Positions 9,475 through 16,659 of a stretch of DNA of 25,998 nucleotides are shown in pieces. Under the pieces are notes generated by a model. It saw nothing but the letters and a program-made list of their open reading frames with translations. It was not told the origin of the DNA and searched no databases. The DNA comes from Prevotellaceae bacterium UBA7028 (lineage in GTDB: Bacteria; Bacteroidota; Bacteroidia; Bacteroidales; Bacteroidaceae): the NCBI GenBank assembly GCA_002494215.1, contig DLBF01000179.1:1-25998 (forward strand), written 5' to 3'. The position numbers and the translations under genes are program-made. Position 1 is the stretch's first letter. Every line of letters starts with the position of its first letter.

Positions 9475-10677
9475 CTAATCAAGGTCCACGCTTGGGTTAT
9501 TCAGATCCGGCTCAGACAGCATGTATAGGTAGGTAGGCATGACTGTCAGTCGTAGTGTATATTTATGTCCGCGGTTGAACTGCTTGATATTGAAGCGCTC
9601 TTGCGGAATAATGGCATTCTCTGCCACGCAACCCTTACGTATCAGGTTGTTTTGCTTGTCATATACATCGTAGGTACTGCGCAGAATATACATCACTTTT
9701 CCTGCCCCGCTCAGGTTGAAGTAGGGCACATAACCTGTTTCCGTAGTGTAGCTGTCGGACGGTAAGGTCTTCTCTCCTTCGAAGAGGAGCACAGGGTCCA
9801 TATTGCCCGAGCTGACGTCCGGAGAGAAGTATATGGTACTTTCGACTGGTGATTCGCCGGTGTCGTTGGCTGCCAGATTAACGGTGATGTTACCTTTCTT
9901 CTTCATTATCGTAGCGTCAGACAAGTTGTCGAGTGTATAGGTGTAACTCGTAAGTTCCAGTTTGCGCAGTTTGATGGTTCGCAGCGAAGCATATTTATAG
10001 GGCTCGCTGTCATCCACGCGGAAGGTGAACTCCAACTTGGCGTACAGGTGGTCGCAGAGCAGGAACAGGTGGTTCGGGGCGCCCGGTCCGCCTGCCTTCA
10101 TGTTAAGGTCAAACTTACCCGTTTGCAGGCTTGATGGTGTATTTTCGTCCGTGCCGTTCGAAGCAGCCACAATCACGCAGATATCCTTTTTCGATATGCT
10201 GCTCATGTCATTGAAGGTCAGGCTGGCGCCTTCGGTATAGTCGCTGTTCTTGGGCGTTATTGCCACCTCTGCCGAGTTATAGGGGAGGTAGCCATACAGG
10301 TAGAAGTCGCCCGTAGGTACAGACTTACCGCTGATATACCATTTTTTATCGGTATCGTGCCACCAGATACGTCGCACGTCACAACTGGTTGATTGTGTAA
10401 AGAACGCACCAATGGAGTTCACATCCGTAAGGGAGGTATAGCCCTCAGGCATCCATGCAGGCTCTGCGCGGGTTCCGCCTTCGCTATCCTCAAAGGGTGT
10501 CAGATAGCCAGCTATGTTAATTGGTATCCCTTTCTCCTCACTGTCAGGACCATCCAACTCTGAGTTGCATGAAGTGAAGAGACTGACCAATAGGCAGACC
10601 ATAAACCCAGCATGCCTATTAAGCCCATTAAGCCCAATAAACCGCATAAACTGTATTATGGTCTGTATTCTTCTCAT
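9475..10677 (-). CDS. Fimbrillin-like (Mfa_like_1 type) lipoprotein, probable minor pilus subunit
   Basis: 400 residues. The signal peptide ends in the lipobox LFTSC with Cys37 as predicted lipidated residue. It is followed by an acidic linker and Gly-Gly-Thr-Arg70-Ala71, a plausible Arg-protease maturation site. The body has the pattern of Bacteroidales fimbrillin-like proteins: a short strand after the linker (PINIAGYL), the segment FYLYGYLPYN, and a His-Leu-Tyr-Ala-Lys-Leu-Glu-Phe-Thr-Phe strand near the middle. It differs clearly from the three large fimbrillins and ends NNPSVDLD without their C-terminal strand. It sits 155 nt after another fimbrillin-like gene and 91 nt before the giant gene. 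The first 27 codons are nearly the same DNA as those of the giant gene, although the proteins are unrelated. Minor subunit or anchor is inference; the family call rests on pattern, not on a search. Confidence 0.8.
   Translation of the reverse strand: MRRIQTIIQFMRFIGLNGLNRHAGFMVCLLVSLFTSCNSELDGPDSEEKGIPINIAGYLTPFEDSEGGTRAEPAWMPEGYTSLTDVNSIGAFFTQSTSCDVRRIWWHDTDKKWYISGKSVPTGDFYLYGYLPYNSAEVAITPKNSDYTEGASLTFNDMSSISKKDICVIVAASNGTDENTPSSLQTGKFDLNMKAGGPGAPNHLFLLCDHLYAKLEFTFRVDDSEPYKYASLRTIKLRKLELTSYTYTLDNLSDATIMKKKGNITVNLAANDTGESPVESTIYFSPDVSSGNMDPVLLFEGEKTLPSDSYTTETGYVPYFNLSGAGKVMYILRSTYDVYDKQNNLIRKGCVAENAIIPQERFNIKQFNRGHKYTLRLTVMPTYLYMLSEPDLNNPSVDLD
10606..10641 (-). repeat. 9-bp repeat array in lipoprotein N-terminal codons
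   Basis: This is the same four-unit array as at 9312-9347, here reading TTTATTGGG, CTTAATGGG, CTTAATAGG and CATGCTGGG in the sense strand. It encodes part of the signal peptide (residues 13-24). Confidence 0.85.
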
Positions 10678-10707
10678 TCTCTATTTTTTTTCTTTTTTTT
10701 CTTTGCC

Positions 10708-10762
10708 GGACCGCTTACGCTATTCTGGACCGCTTCGCTATTCTGGACCGCTTCGCTCCTCC
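10708..10762 (-). repeat. 18-bp tandem array upstream of the 9475-10677 lipoprotein gene
   Basis: Three units of GGACCGCTTCGCTATTCT (plus-strand reading) lie in tandem. The first has one extra base and the last diverges at its 3' end. The array ends about 30 nt upstream of the start codon, separated from it by an A-rich stretch. The same family is found at 22864-22937 and as a single copy at 18757-18774. Confidence 0.85.
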
Positions 10763-10808
10763 GGTTTCTAACTAAGATTCTTCACTCTTCATTCTTCATT
10801 CTTCACTT

Positions 10809-10828
10809 CAAAACCGCTGGCGGTTTTG
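10809..10828 (-). terminator. GC-rich hairpin just after a fimbrillin-like gene, possible terminator or attenuator
   Basis: The inverted repeat CAAAACCGC and GCGGTTTTG has perfect 9-bp arms and a 2-base centre. It begins four bases past the stop codon at 10833. The A-rich 5' arm and T-rich 3' arm resemble a short bidirectional Rho-independent terminator. The T run is only four bases, so partial termination within the operon is the more likely effect. Confidence 0.45.
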
Positions 10829-10832
10829 ACGG

Positions 10833-11936
10833 TTACCAATTATACAGATTATAATCCACAGGCGTTACGCTTGTCCATGTGGTTACACCCATTTTCACGG
10901 TTTCCAGTACTACGCCGCCCTCGTCGTTCACCTTGAAGACATAGGTGTAGCGATAGCCTGGACTCCAGTTCGTATAGCTGTCAGGCACGATGCAATCCTT
11001 GTCTGCACCGTTCACTGTTACTGTCAGTCTGTATGCTCCTTGGTTCTTGATGGGGAACACCTCGTAGGGTGTGTCTTTCGTTGTGAAAGCCGTCAGGAAC
11101 TTACTGTACTCGGGCGTTGATTCCCAAGTTTCCTGTGTTGCTGCCCCTGTGACGGGGAAAGTTATCTCCACCTCTCCCATTAAGGCAATACGCTGCCCTT
11201 CTGTTAGTGGTCGGAAGTCAGCCTCCTCTATCACAGGCAGGGGAGTGGCATCGGGGTCGGCATAAGTGAATTTGAACACCACCTCGGCAAAGGGCTTTAT
11301 GAACTCCAGTGTCACCAGTTGTCCGAACTGTCGGGTAGGGTATTCCGCCACTTTGCCGTTGCTGAACCACAGATGCGTATAGAAAGGGGCGTCCCCGGCA
11401 CTGGTTGCATCGGGCGTGCAGGTATATCTGTAACACTCCGTGCCCTCTGTTATATGCTCCCATGTGCCAGGTGTGGCACTCATCTCAGCAGAGCCAAAGA
11501 AGCGGTAAGCCTTGGCAGACCAGTCCCAGTATTTGGGTTGTTGGTCGGGATGCTCATCCAGGATGTACTCCCAGCCGTCGGAGTTGGTGGTACTGGTGGC
11601 GGCAGAGTTGTTTATCCATCTCACCGTGAACCCAGGGAACACTATCTGCGTGTTGCCATATACTCCGGCAGTCTCGCTCATATTCTTATAGGCCCATACT
11701 CTGAAAGAGGTTGTGTAGTCCTCCAGTGGAGTAGTGGCGCGAGTCACTTCTTCTTCCTTCAGACTTCCATTGAAAGCAATTGCCGTAGGCTTCTGCTCTT
11801 CAGGGTCAGGTAATACCTGCTCCTGAGAGCAGGAAGTGAAGAGTGAAGAGTGAAGAGTGAAGAATAAGACCCACCCTAACCCTCCCGTGAGGGAGGGGAG
11901 CAGTACGCTTCTCAGTATGGTGGTTATCTTCTTCAT
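10833..11936 (-). CDS. Fimbrillin-like lipoprotein related to the three large fimbrillins
   Basis: 367 residues. The signal peptide contains RSVLLPSLTGGLGWV and then the 7-bp-repeat peptide FTLHSSLFTSC, with Cys36 as lipobox residue. Thr-Arg66-Ala67 follows an acidic linker and fits type V pilin maturation. Homology to the three larger subunits is visible in three places: SDGWEY followed by KYWDW near residues 120-140, the central Glu-Val-Val-Phe-Lys-Phe strand, and RYTYVFKVND near the C-terminus. It lacks the roughly 200-residue C-terminal extension of the larger ones and ends DYNLYNW. Minor or tip-proximal subunit is inference. It is separated by 90 nt from the gene before it, and that gap is mostly a CTAG array. 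The start codon is preceded by AACATAAAAAGAA and no Shine-Dalgarno sequence. Confidence 0.85.
   Translation of the reverse strand: MKKITTILRSVLLPSLTGGLGWVLFFTLHSSLFTSCSQEQVLPDPEEQKPTAIAFNGSLKEEEVTRATTPLEDYTTSFRVWAYKNMSETAGVYGNTQIVFPGFTVRWINNSAATSTTNSDGWEYILDEHPDQQPKYWDWSAKAYRFFGSAEMSATPGTWEHITEGTECYRYTCTPDATSAGDAPFYTHLWFSNGKVAEYPTRQFGQLVTLEFIKPFAEVVFKFTYADPDATPLPVIEEADFRPLTEGQRIALMGEVEITFPVTGAATQETWESTPEYSKFLTAFTTKDTPYEVFPIKNQGAYRLTVTVNGADKDCIVPDSYTNWSPGYRYTYVFKVNDEGGVVLETVKMGVTTWTSVTPVDYNLYNW
11838..11865 (-). repeat. 7-bp tandem repeat inside lipoprotein signal-peptide codons
   Basis: Three exact GAAGAGT units plus a GAAGAAT variant (plus-strand reading) encode FFTLHSSLF just before the lipobox of the 367-residue lipoprotein. 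This is the same repeat as in the giant gene. The unit length would cause a frameshift if copy number changed. Confidence 0.9.
11870..11896 (-). repeat. REP-like stem-loop and G-quadruplex motif within codons 14-23
   Basis: The sense strand carries a CCTCCC / GGGAGG hairpin with loop TCAC, overlapping GGGAGGGTTAGGGTGGG, a four-tract G-quadruplex consensus with loops A, TTA and T. It encodes PSLTGGLGW. Nearly the same DNA occurs in the small lipoprotein gene at 25275. Related stem-loops occur at 20052-20070 (coding) and 18785-18818 (non-coding). Confidence 0.75.
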
Positions 11937-11949
11937 TTCTTTTTATGTT

Positions 11950-12007
11950 CTAGTTTTTCTAGTTTTTCTAGCCTATCTAGCCCGGCTAGTCTGGCTAGCC
12001 CTGCTAG
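11950..12007 (-). repeat. CTAG-N5 array, 9-bp period, 7 copies
   Basis: CTAG starts at 11950, 11959, 11968, 11977, 11986, 11995 and 12004, with no slippage from 9 bp. It lies immediately 5' of the start of the 367-residue lipoprotein gene, joined to it by AACATAAAAAGAA. It is the longest of the four copies in the window. Confidence 0.9.
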
Positions 12008-12026
12008 TATTCTTCACTCTTCACTT

Positions 12027-13970
12027 TTAATTCTTAACTTTAATAACCTTCACCCCGAATACCTTTAGCCTTTGATAGTAGGTGTTTGCTACGAATGTGT
12101 CGTCGGCAGCTGTGGTACACTCCTCGTCTGAATAATAATTGGTTGGCCAGTCGGATGGTTTCGAGCTGAGTATTACGGTGCTGACAGGATAGTAGGCGCC
12201 AGTGTCATAGACATAAGCGTATGTTCCTGCTGCACTGGGTGTCAGCTTTGCGGCTTCGCCTGCATTAACGTTAATATCGCCGTTCGTCCCGGGGATAACG
12301 GTGACAGTATTGTCTATGGTGCTGGGAGTCAGCGTTATGCCATTGACTCCGACAATTGTCTCAGCCTCTTTGGATGTGCGTAGGTTCAGGGCATCCATTA
12401 CCTCAGCCTCCGTGGCAGTTGCTTTGCTGACGCTGTAGAACTTGCTCTTTCCTGCGACGTTCAGGTCAGTCTTGAGGTTCCCTGATGCAACATCCACCAC
12501 CTGTGCGTATATATCGTCATCGTCGGTCGTGCTGGCAGAGGGTAGCGTGTATTCTTCTGAGATATTGTATATATGTCCCTTCTGGTAGGTGGTGATGCTG
12601 GGCGAGGCCACCGTAGTAATGGTAGTCTGCTGACCAGTATCGCCATCTGTGAGCGAAACGGCATCGAAGGTGATGGGAAAGAGACCCTGTGGGGTAGCTA
12701 TGTTAGGTGCTGTCCATCCGTTTTGGTTGTCGCTAATCTTAAATATGTACGTGTAGGCGCAGTTAGGCTTCCACTTAGCGAATACAGAAGGAATATATGC
12801 ATGAGCACCATACACCGTTATGGTCTCGCCCGTGATGTCGGTAGATACCAGCGTATAGTTCACGCGCAGTTCCAAAGTCTGGGTTTGTTCCTCGAAGGGC
12901 AGCATCTTTGTGTAGTAGTCGTCCTCTGCATTTCCTGCAAAGGTGGCAGTGGCGGATGAACGTCCCAGGTAGTAGTTGCCCTCGGGCTCTAAGCGTTCCC
13001 TGCCAGAGTAGTTCAGCGTGCCGAATGTCTGACTGTTAACGGCCCCTTGAGCACCTTCATGTCCTGCGTGTGCCTTGTTGTAATCGGGATTGCCGACGTT
13101 GGCACTGCCCACTACGGGGAAGTAGATCTTGTAAGTGCCGTTATCTATGAAACCTCCGGTTCCGAATAAGGTTGCCGAGGTTACTGCACCTGTCTGTTCA
13201 ACGTCTAAGGATGTTCCTGTACTGTCGTAGAACCTGACATCCTTCACAGAGAAGCCTGGAATGGTCTCGTAGAAGGCCACACGCACCTTGGCTGCCAATG
13301 AACGGAATCTCAGTTCTACCACATTACCGAAGTTGGCCTGTGGAACCGTCATCATGTCCGTGATGTAGCATTCGAGCAGATCCTCTTTACTGCCACGCAA
13401 GAAGTAGGGATACCCCGTTACATGTTCATATCTAAATGGCGTTACAAAGACGGTATTGGCAGCAGGGGCATCGCCATCTGTTACACCGTCGTTTGTCGAA
13501 TTCTCGTCCTTTTTCACTTCTATCGTGTTACTGCCCACGGAGTAAGCGGCAAAGTTGTAATAGTCCTGTTCGAAGTCCCAGTACTTGATGGTCTGCTCGG
13601 TGGTAGGGGAGATGAAGGCATTGTTTATGCCTGTATATTCCCAGTTGGAAGTGTTAGTCGGTGTTGTTCCGGCACTGTTTGCTGTCCAGTTGACGGTGTA
13701 GTCCGGGAATACATCCTGCCTTATGTCAGCGTTGGGGGCGTTGCTTTTAGCCTTTATGCCTTTTATGATAAACCGATTGCCCAACTGGGTGGCTGCGTCG
13801 GCGCCCACTTTGTCAGCCCTCGTCACAGCCTTGAAGCCGCCCTCAAACGCAATCGCTCTGTTTGAGCCTTTGGCAGCCTCCTGGTCTCCCAGATAGGTGT
13901 TGTCAGCGCAACCGGCAAATAACATTATTGCCGTTGCCACTAATAACATATATGTCTTTACCTGTGTCAT
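12027..13970 (-). CDS. Large fimbrillin lipoprotein, probable major pilus subunit (paralogue 3)
   Basis: 647 residues from ATG at 13970; an in-frame TTG two codons upstream is less likely. The signal peptide ends LFAGC (Cys21), then IAFEGGFKAVTR and Ala52, so Arg51-Ala52 is a candidate maturation site. The fimbrillin core shared with the next two paralogues shows as NWEY, TIKYWDF, FRSLAAKVRVAFYETIPGFSV and YTYIFKISDN. A second half with Ser/Thr-rich modules follows. The C-terminus GVKVIKVKN resembles the terminal strand of the paralogues, which in type V pili takes part in subunit strand exchange. It is the third of three tandem homologues. No promoter is evident in the 400 nt upstream, and no hairpin follows its stop, unlike the other two. 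Which paralogue is the shaft subunit cannot be told from sequence. Confidence 0.88.
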   Translation of the reverse strand: MTQVKTYMLLVATAIMLFAGCADNTYLGDQEAAKGSNRAIAFEGGFKAVTRADKVGADAATQLGNRFIIKGIKAKSNAPNADIRQDVFPDYTVNWTANSAGTTPTNTSNWEYTGINNAFISPTTEQTIKYWDFEQDYYNFAAYSVGSNTIEVKKDENSTNDGVTDGDAPAANTVFVTPFRYEHVTGYPYFLRGSKEDLLECYITDMMTVPQANFGNVVELRFRSLAAKVRVAFYETIPGFSVKDVRFYDSTGTSLDVEQTGAVTSATLFGTGGFIDNGTYKIYFPVVGSANVGNPDYNKAHAGHEGAQGAVNSQTFGTLNYSGRERLEPEGNYYLGRSSATATFAGNAEDDYYTKMLPFEEQTQTLELRVNYTLVSTDITGETITVYGAHAYIPSVFAKWKPNCAYTYIFKISDNQNGWTAPNIATPQGLFPITFDAVSLTDGDTGQQTTITTVASPSITTYQKGHIYNISEEYTLPSASTTDDDDIYAQVVDVASGNLKTDLNVAGKSKFYSVSKATATEAEVMDALNLRTSKEAETIVGVNGITLTPSTIDNTVTVIPGTNGDINVNAGEAAKLTPSAAGTYAYVYDTGAYYPVSTVILSSKPSDWPTNYYSDEECTTAADDTFVANTYYQRLKVFGVKVIKVKN

Positions 13971-14266
13971 ACACAAAATTAAGAACTTTTTTCGGTTTAT
14001 CCAAATTATTTTCCCTAAAAGTTTTCTTTAAAAACTCTCGCGCGCATGCGCGTTTGGGGTGTGTTAATATTTTTTTCTTTAATTTATCTCTTTGTTTCTT
14101 TATTTCTTTTGCTTCTTTTCTTTTTTCTTTATTCTCTTTTTTTCTTTTTGTAAAGTAGTAAATTGTAAACAGTCAACTAACTCTACCTTTCTCTCATAGC
14201 GATACGCCGTTTCTCTGTTTGAGGTTTTAGCTCCCTCTTTTTGTGGGGTCGGGGGTGGGTCTGCCG

Positions 14267-14299
14267 CCCTAGCTACGCCCTAGCTATCCCCTTGCTATA
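14267..14299 (-). repeat. 11-bp repeat, 3 copies (CCCTAGCTAYN type)
   Basis: CCCTAGCTACG, CCCTAGCTATC and CCCTTGCTATA follow one another without gaps. The CTAG core and intergenic position relate it to the CTAG arrays, but the period is 11 bp. Confidence 0.75.
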
Positions 14300-14336
14300 G
14301 CGATATAACATTTTTTCCTTTAGGGGGCTTTAGTTA

Positions 14337-14363
14337 CCAAGTGGGGAGTCGAACCCCACTTGG
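14337..14363 (-). promoter_or_regulatory. 3' hairpin after fimbrillin paralogue 2, covarying copy
   Basis: Perfect 10-bp arms CCAAGTGGGG and CCCCACTTGG flank the 7-nt loop TTCGACT (minus-strand reading). It starts 14 nt past the stop codon at 14378. No U tract follows, so it is not a canonical terminator. The same structure follows the upstream paralogue with one base pair changed on both sides, which indicates selection on structure. It may be an mRNA-stabilising or processing hairpin that raises the expression of the major subunit. Confidence 0.75.
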
Positions 14364-14377
14364 CTATTTAGAGAGAA

Positions 14378-16255
14378 TTAGGGAGCTGTTACAATCTTAA
14401 TGACCTTGTACTGGTATACACCAGGTGTGGTCACCTTATAGTATGTAGTTGAGCCATCAGCAACAGCTGTATCATCACAGCGTGTATATGTCTCTGAAGA
14501 TTTCGTGTAATATCCCTTAAGACTTGTATCAGCGGCCAACTCAGTTCCGCTATCAAACGTGGGTTTAGTAACTTGATACTGGAATACATAAGTCTTACCT
14601 GCTGCTGGGTTGAACTTGGCGCCATTGACGGTAATAGCAATACCTGTGGGTGAATCGGTGGCAGCAATCTCTGTGATGGCAGAGAGGCTAACAGCACTTA
14701 CTTTCACAACAAGGTCTTTACTGTTTGCATCAGTTACAGTATATTTATGATTTGTTGCATCATATACACCATTAGCAATCGCATTGTCAACAGACATTTC
14801 TGTAATACCTTGTGCAGCACCATTCTCCACTGTGGCCTCATAGAGCCAAGCGTTTGCGCTTGCATCTGTAACACCAATAGTTCCAACAGTCAGAGTCTGT
14901 ACTGTGCCGGCGTTATCAACTACAACATAAATGTCCTTGCCAGTCAGATATTCATCGTTGGTCGTAACAACTTTACCATTAGCGTAAGTTGTGATGCTAG
15001 GATTGTCAACAGTTGTAATGGTCTCTTGGTTGCCTGCCTCGTCTTCAACCACAACAGCATCGAAGGTAATGGGGTAGAGGCCATTGTTGTCACTAATCTT
15101 GAACAGGTAGGTATATGCGTAGTTAGACTGCCATTTTGCATATGCAGCAGGAACTTTGGCGGTGGCATCTGTAATGTCGATTGTTTCGCCAGAACCATCG
15201 GTAGATGTTAATTGATAGCTGATGGTCAGAGTGAGGTCGGTAGTGTTCGAAGGATTGGGCAGAATCTTAGTGTAGTTGCCGCCATTCTCAAATACTGCAT
15301 CGTTGGAAGTTACGCCAAGCGTTGTTCCAAAGAAACTTGTGGCTGTTGTTGAGAGATAGTCTTGGGTGTTTGAACCTCCTACAGCCACTTTTGCTTTATT
15401 TCGATTGGCAGCATTTACCGAACCGTCATCATAAGTCACAGTAAAGGAAGTTGAGGCTCCGGGAACAAGGACTGCTCCTGTACAGTCAACACCGAAATTG
15501 CCTGCTCCGTTTGTGGTGTGAGATGTGCTATTGTATTTTACATCGGTGATAGCGACACTATAACCAGGGATGGTCTCGTAGAATCCGAATCGAACTTGCG
15601 AAACGAGGTTGCGGAAGTTGAGGGTTACGGGATTGGATCTTGTTGATTCACCAGCCTCCACCAAAGTGCGGTCTGCAAAGTAAATTTTGTCAGCACTAGC
15701 ACCTTCTTTTACCGTTACCGTATAACCTTTGTCAAAAACAGTGGAACCAGAAACATTCTTTGTTACAGTTACCTTATCACCAGAGATATCTGCAGGCAGA
15801 GCCGAGATGGCAGTAAACGTGTAGTACTTATTGGTAAAGTCCCAATACTTGATGGTTTGCTCTGTAACATGTGTCGGTGCTGCAGATGCAACAACCTTTG
15901 TATTTGCATACGGAGTCTGAGCCACATATTCCCAGTCGGAAGAATTTGACTCTGTAGTTCGGGCACTGGAGGCTACGTAATTCACCACATAGTTGATGAA
16001 CACGGGAGTTCCTGCGGTGGCTGCTTCAGTAGCATTACTTTTTTCTCCCCACACAATGAATTGGTTGTTAAGTGTGGCAGCAGAAGTAGCGTGGTCTTGT
16101 GCACGGCTCAAAGTTGAAGCATTCATGTTAAAGCTTATCGCTCCAGTGCCTGCTCCACCTTCCAAATCACCCATATAGGTATTGTCAGAGCATCCAGCTA
16201 ATGCTATGATAGCTGCTGCTAAAAATAGATGGTTCTTTTTCATAATGTTGTTCAT
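14378..16255 (-). CDS. Large fimbrillin lipoprotein, probable major pilus subunit (paralogue 2)
   Basis: 625 residues. A start at Met5 (16243) is also possible and gives a more typical signal peptide. The lipobox is ALAGC with Cys22, and Ser-Arg51-Ala52 follows. Core motifs are SDWEY, TEQTIKYWDF, FRNLVSQVRFGFYETIPGYSV, YTYLFKISDN and ITFDAVVVED. The C-terminal region has a TYY-type module (near TTYYKV) and ends GVYQYKVIKI plus a short tail, the likely exchanged strand. It appears more AT-rich than the smaller fimbrillin-like genes and the giant gene. It is the middle of three tandem paralogues, separated from each neighbour by about 400 nt of repeat-rich spacer. A covarying hairpin lies just after its stop. 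Tandem paralogues could be alternative shaft subunits or sequential subunits; sequence alone does not decide. Confidence 0.9.
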   Translation of the reverse strand: MNNIMKKNHLFLAAAIIALAGCSDNTYMGDLEGGAGTGAISFNMNASTLSRAQDHATSAATLNNQFIVWGEKSNATEAATAGTPVFINYVVNYVASSARTTESNSSDWEYVAQTPYANTKVVASAAPTHVTEQTIKYWDFTNKYYTFTAISALPADISGDKVTVTKNVSGSTVFDKGYTVTVKEGASADKIYFADRTLVEAGESTRSNPVTLNFRNLVSQVRFGFYETIPGYSVAITDVKYNSTSHTTNGAGNFGVDCTGAVLVPGASTSFTVTYDDGSVNAANRNKAKVAVGGSNTQDYLSTTATSFFGTTLGVTSNDAVFENGGNYTKILPNPSNTTDLTLTISYQLTSTDGSGETIDITDATAKVPAAYAKWQSNYAYTYLFKISDNNGLYPITFDAVVVEDEAGNQETITTVDNPSITTYANGKVVTTNDEYLTGKDIYVVVDNAGTVQTLTVGTIGVTDASANAWLYEATVENGAAQGITEMSVDNAIANGVYDATNHKYTVTDANSKDLVVKVSAVSLSAITEIAATDSPTGIAITVNGAKFNPAAGKTYVFQYQVTKPTFDSGTELAADTSLKGYYTKSSETYTRCDDTAVADGSTTYYKVTTPGVYQYKVIKIVTAP

Positions 16256-16472
16256 GTTATTGTTAATACTTTTGTTTAGTTCTTGTTTGTTGTTTAGTTC
16301 TTTTGCTCTTTTTCTTTCTTCTTGTTTTTGTTTAGTTTAGCTCCCTTTTTAGGGAAGGAGCGGATTGGTTTTCTTTCTGAGGATTGAGGAACCGTCCTCG
16401 TTCCTCGTTTATCTTGTTCTTCTATTATGTAGCCATTCCTGTTTTCTTTCCTCCATCACGGCGGGGGCTTTT

Positions 16473-16516
16473 CTCCTCCTAGCCTCCTCCTAGCCTCCTC
16501 CTAGGCTCCTCCTAGC
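16473..16516 (-). repeat. 11-bp tandem repeat CTCCTCCTAGC, 4 copies
   Basis: Four head-to-tail units start at 16473, 16484, 16495 and 16506. Only the last base of the third unit differs. The array lies in the fimbrillin intergenic spacer next to a second 11-bp array. Confidence 0.9.
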
Positions 16517-16527
16517 CTCCTTCACGA

Positions 16528-16593
16528 GTATGGCTAGAGTATGGCTGCAATAAGGCTAGAGTATGACTGCAGTATGGCTAGGGTATGGCTGCA
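16528..16593 (-). repeat. 11-bp tandem repeat, 6 copies arranged as 22-bp doublets
   Basis: The units read GTATGGCTAGA, GTATGGCTGCA, ATAAGGCTAGA, GTATGACTGCA, GTATGGCTAGG and GTATGGCTGCA. CTAG and CTGCA forms alternate, so the higher-order unit is 22 bp in three copies. The exact 11-bp period places the CTAG/CTGCA cores on nearly the same DNA face. Confidence 0.9.
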
Positions 16594-16619
16594 GTATCCG
16601 AACATCGTTTTTTCTTGGT

Positions 16620-16650
16620 CACCAAGTGGAGAGTCGAACTCCACTTGGTG
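16620..16650 (-). promoter_or_regulatory. 3' hairpin after fimbrillin paralogue 1, covarying copy
   Basis: Perfect 12-bp arms CACCAAGTGGAG and CTCCACTTGGTG flank loop TTCGACT (minus-strand reading), starting 9 nt after the stop codon at 16660. Relative to the copy at 14337-14363 one stem pair is A-T instead of G-C, changed on both arms. It is followed by ACCAAGAAAAAA and has no U tract. Confidence 0.78.
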
Positions 16651-16659
16651 TATAGAGGG

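Larger units (their letters stand above)
13971..14377. other. 407-nt intergenic spacer between two fimbrillin genes
   Basis: It holds no convincing gene. Reading along the minus strand from the preceding stop, it contains a 3' hairpin (14337-14363), an 11-bp CTAG-type repeat (14267-14299), and an AGCTCCCTC element that also occurs in the next spacer. An approximately 100-nt purine/A-rich tract (about 14060-14160) follows, then a 12-bp palindrome CGCGCATGCGCG at about 14040. No clear TTTG/TAnnTTTG promoter was found. A TAATTTTG sequence abuts the start codon but leaves no leader. The long A-rich leader may aid translation initiation, as is common for strongly expressed Bacteroidota genes. Confidence 0.6.
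16256..16659. other. 404-nt intergenic spacer between two fimbrillin genes
   Basis: It holds no gene. In minus-strand order it contains the 3' hairpin at 16620-16650, a six-unit 11-bp array (16528-16593), a four-unit 11-bp array (16473-16516), and a small inverted repeat GAGGAAC / GTTCCTC (16386-16406). A stem-loop in the AGCTCCC region (about 16340-16365) and an A-rich leader rich in AACAAA and AAGAA before the start codon complete it. No Bacteroidota promoter consensus was found. The layout parallels the spacer at 13971-14377, which suggests the gene and its spacer were duplicated together. Confidence 0.6.

Noticed and set aside
11319..11813. Plus-strand frame of 164 codons opposite a fimbrillin-like gene (and similar ones opposite the other pilin genes)
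   Set aside because: They are antisense shadows of well-supported lipoprotein genes, with no initiation signals or recognisable domains.
13971..13976. TTG start two codons upstream of the third fimbrillin gene
   Set aside because: The ATG at 13970 gives a standard lipoprotein signal peptide, and the extension adds only Met-Cys.
14337..14363. tRNA gene fragment or att site
   Set aside because: The stem and TTCGACT loop resemble a T-arm, but there is no acceptor, anticodon or D arm and no integrase. The second copy also follows a homologous gene, which fits an mRNA hairpin better.
16473..16593. CRISPR array
   Set aside because: Units are 11 bp with no spacers and no cas genes nearby; this is a simple tandem repeat.
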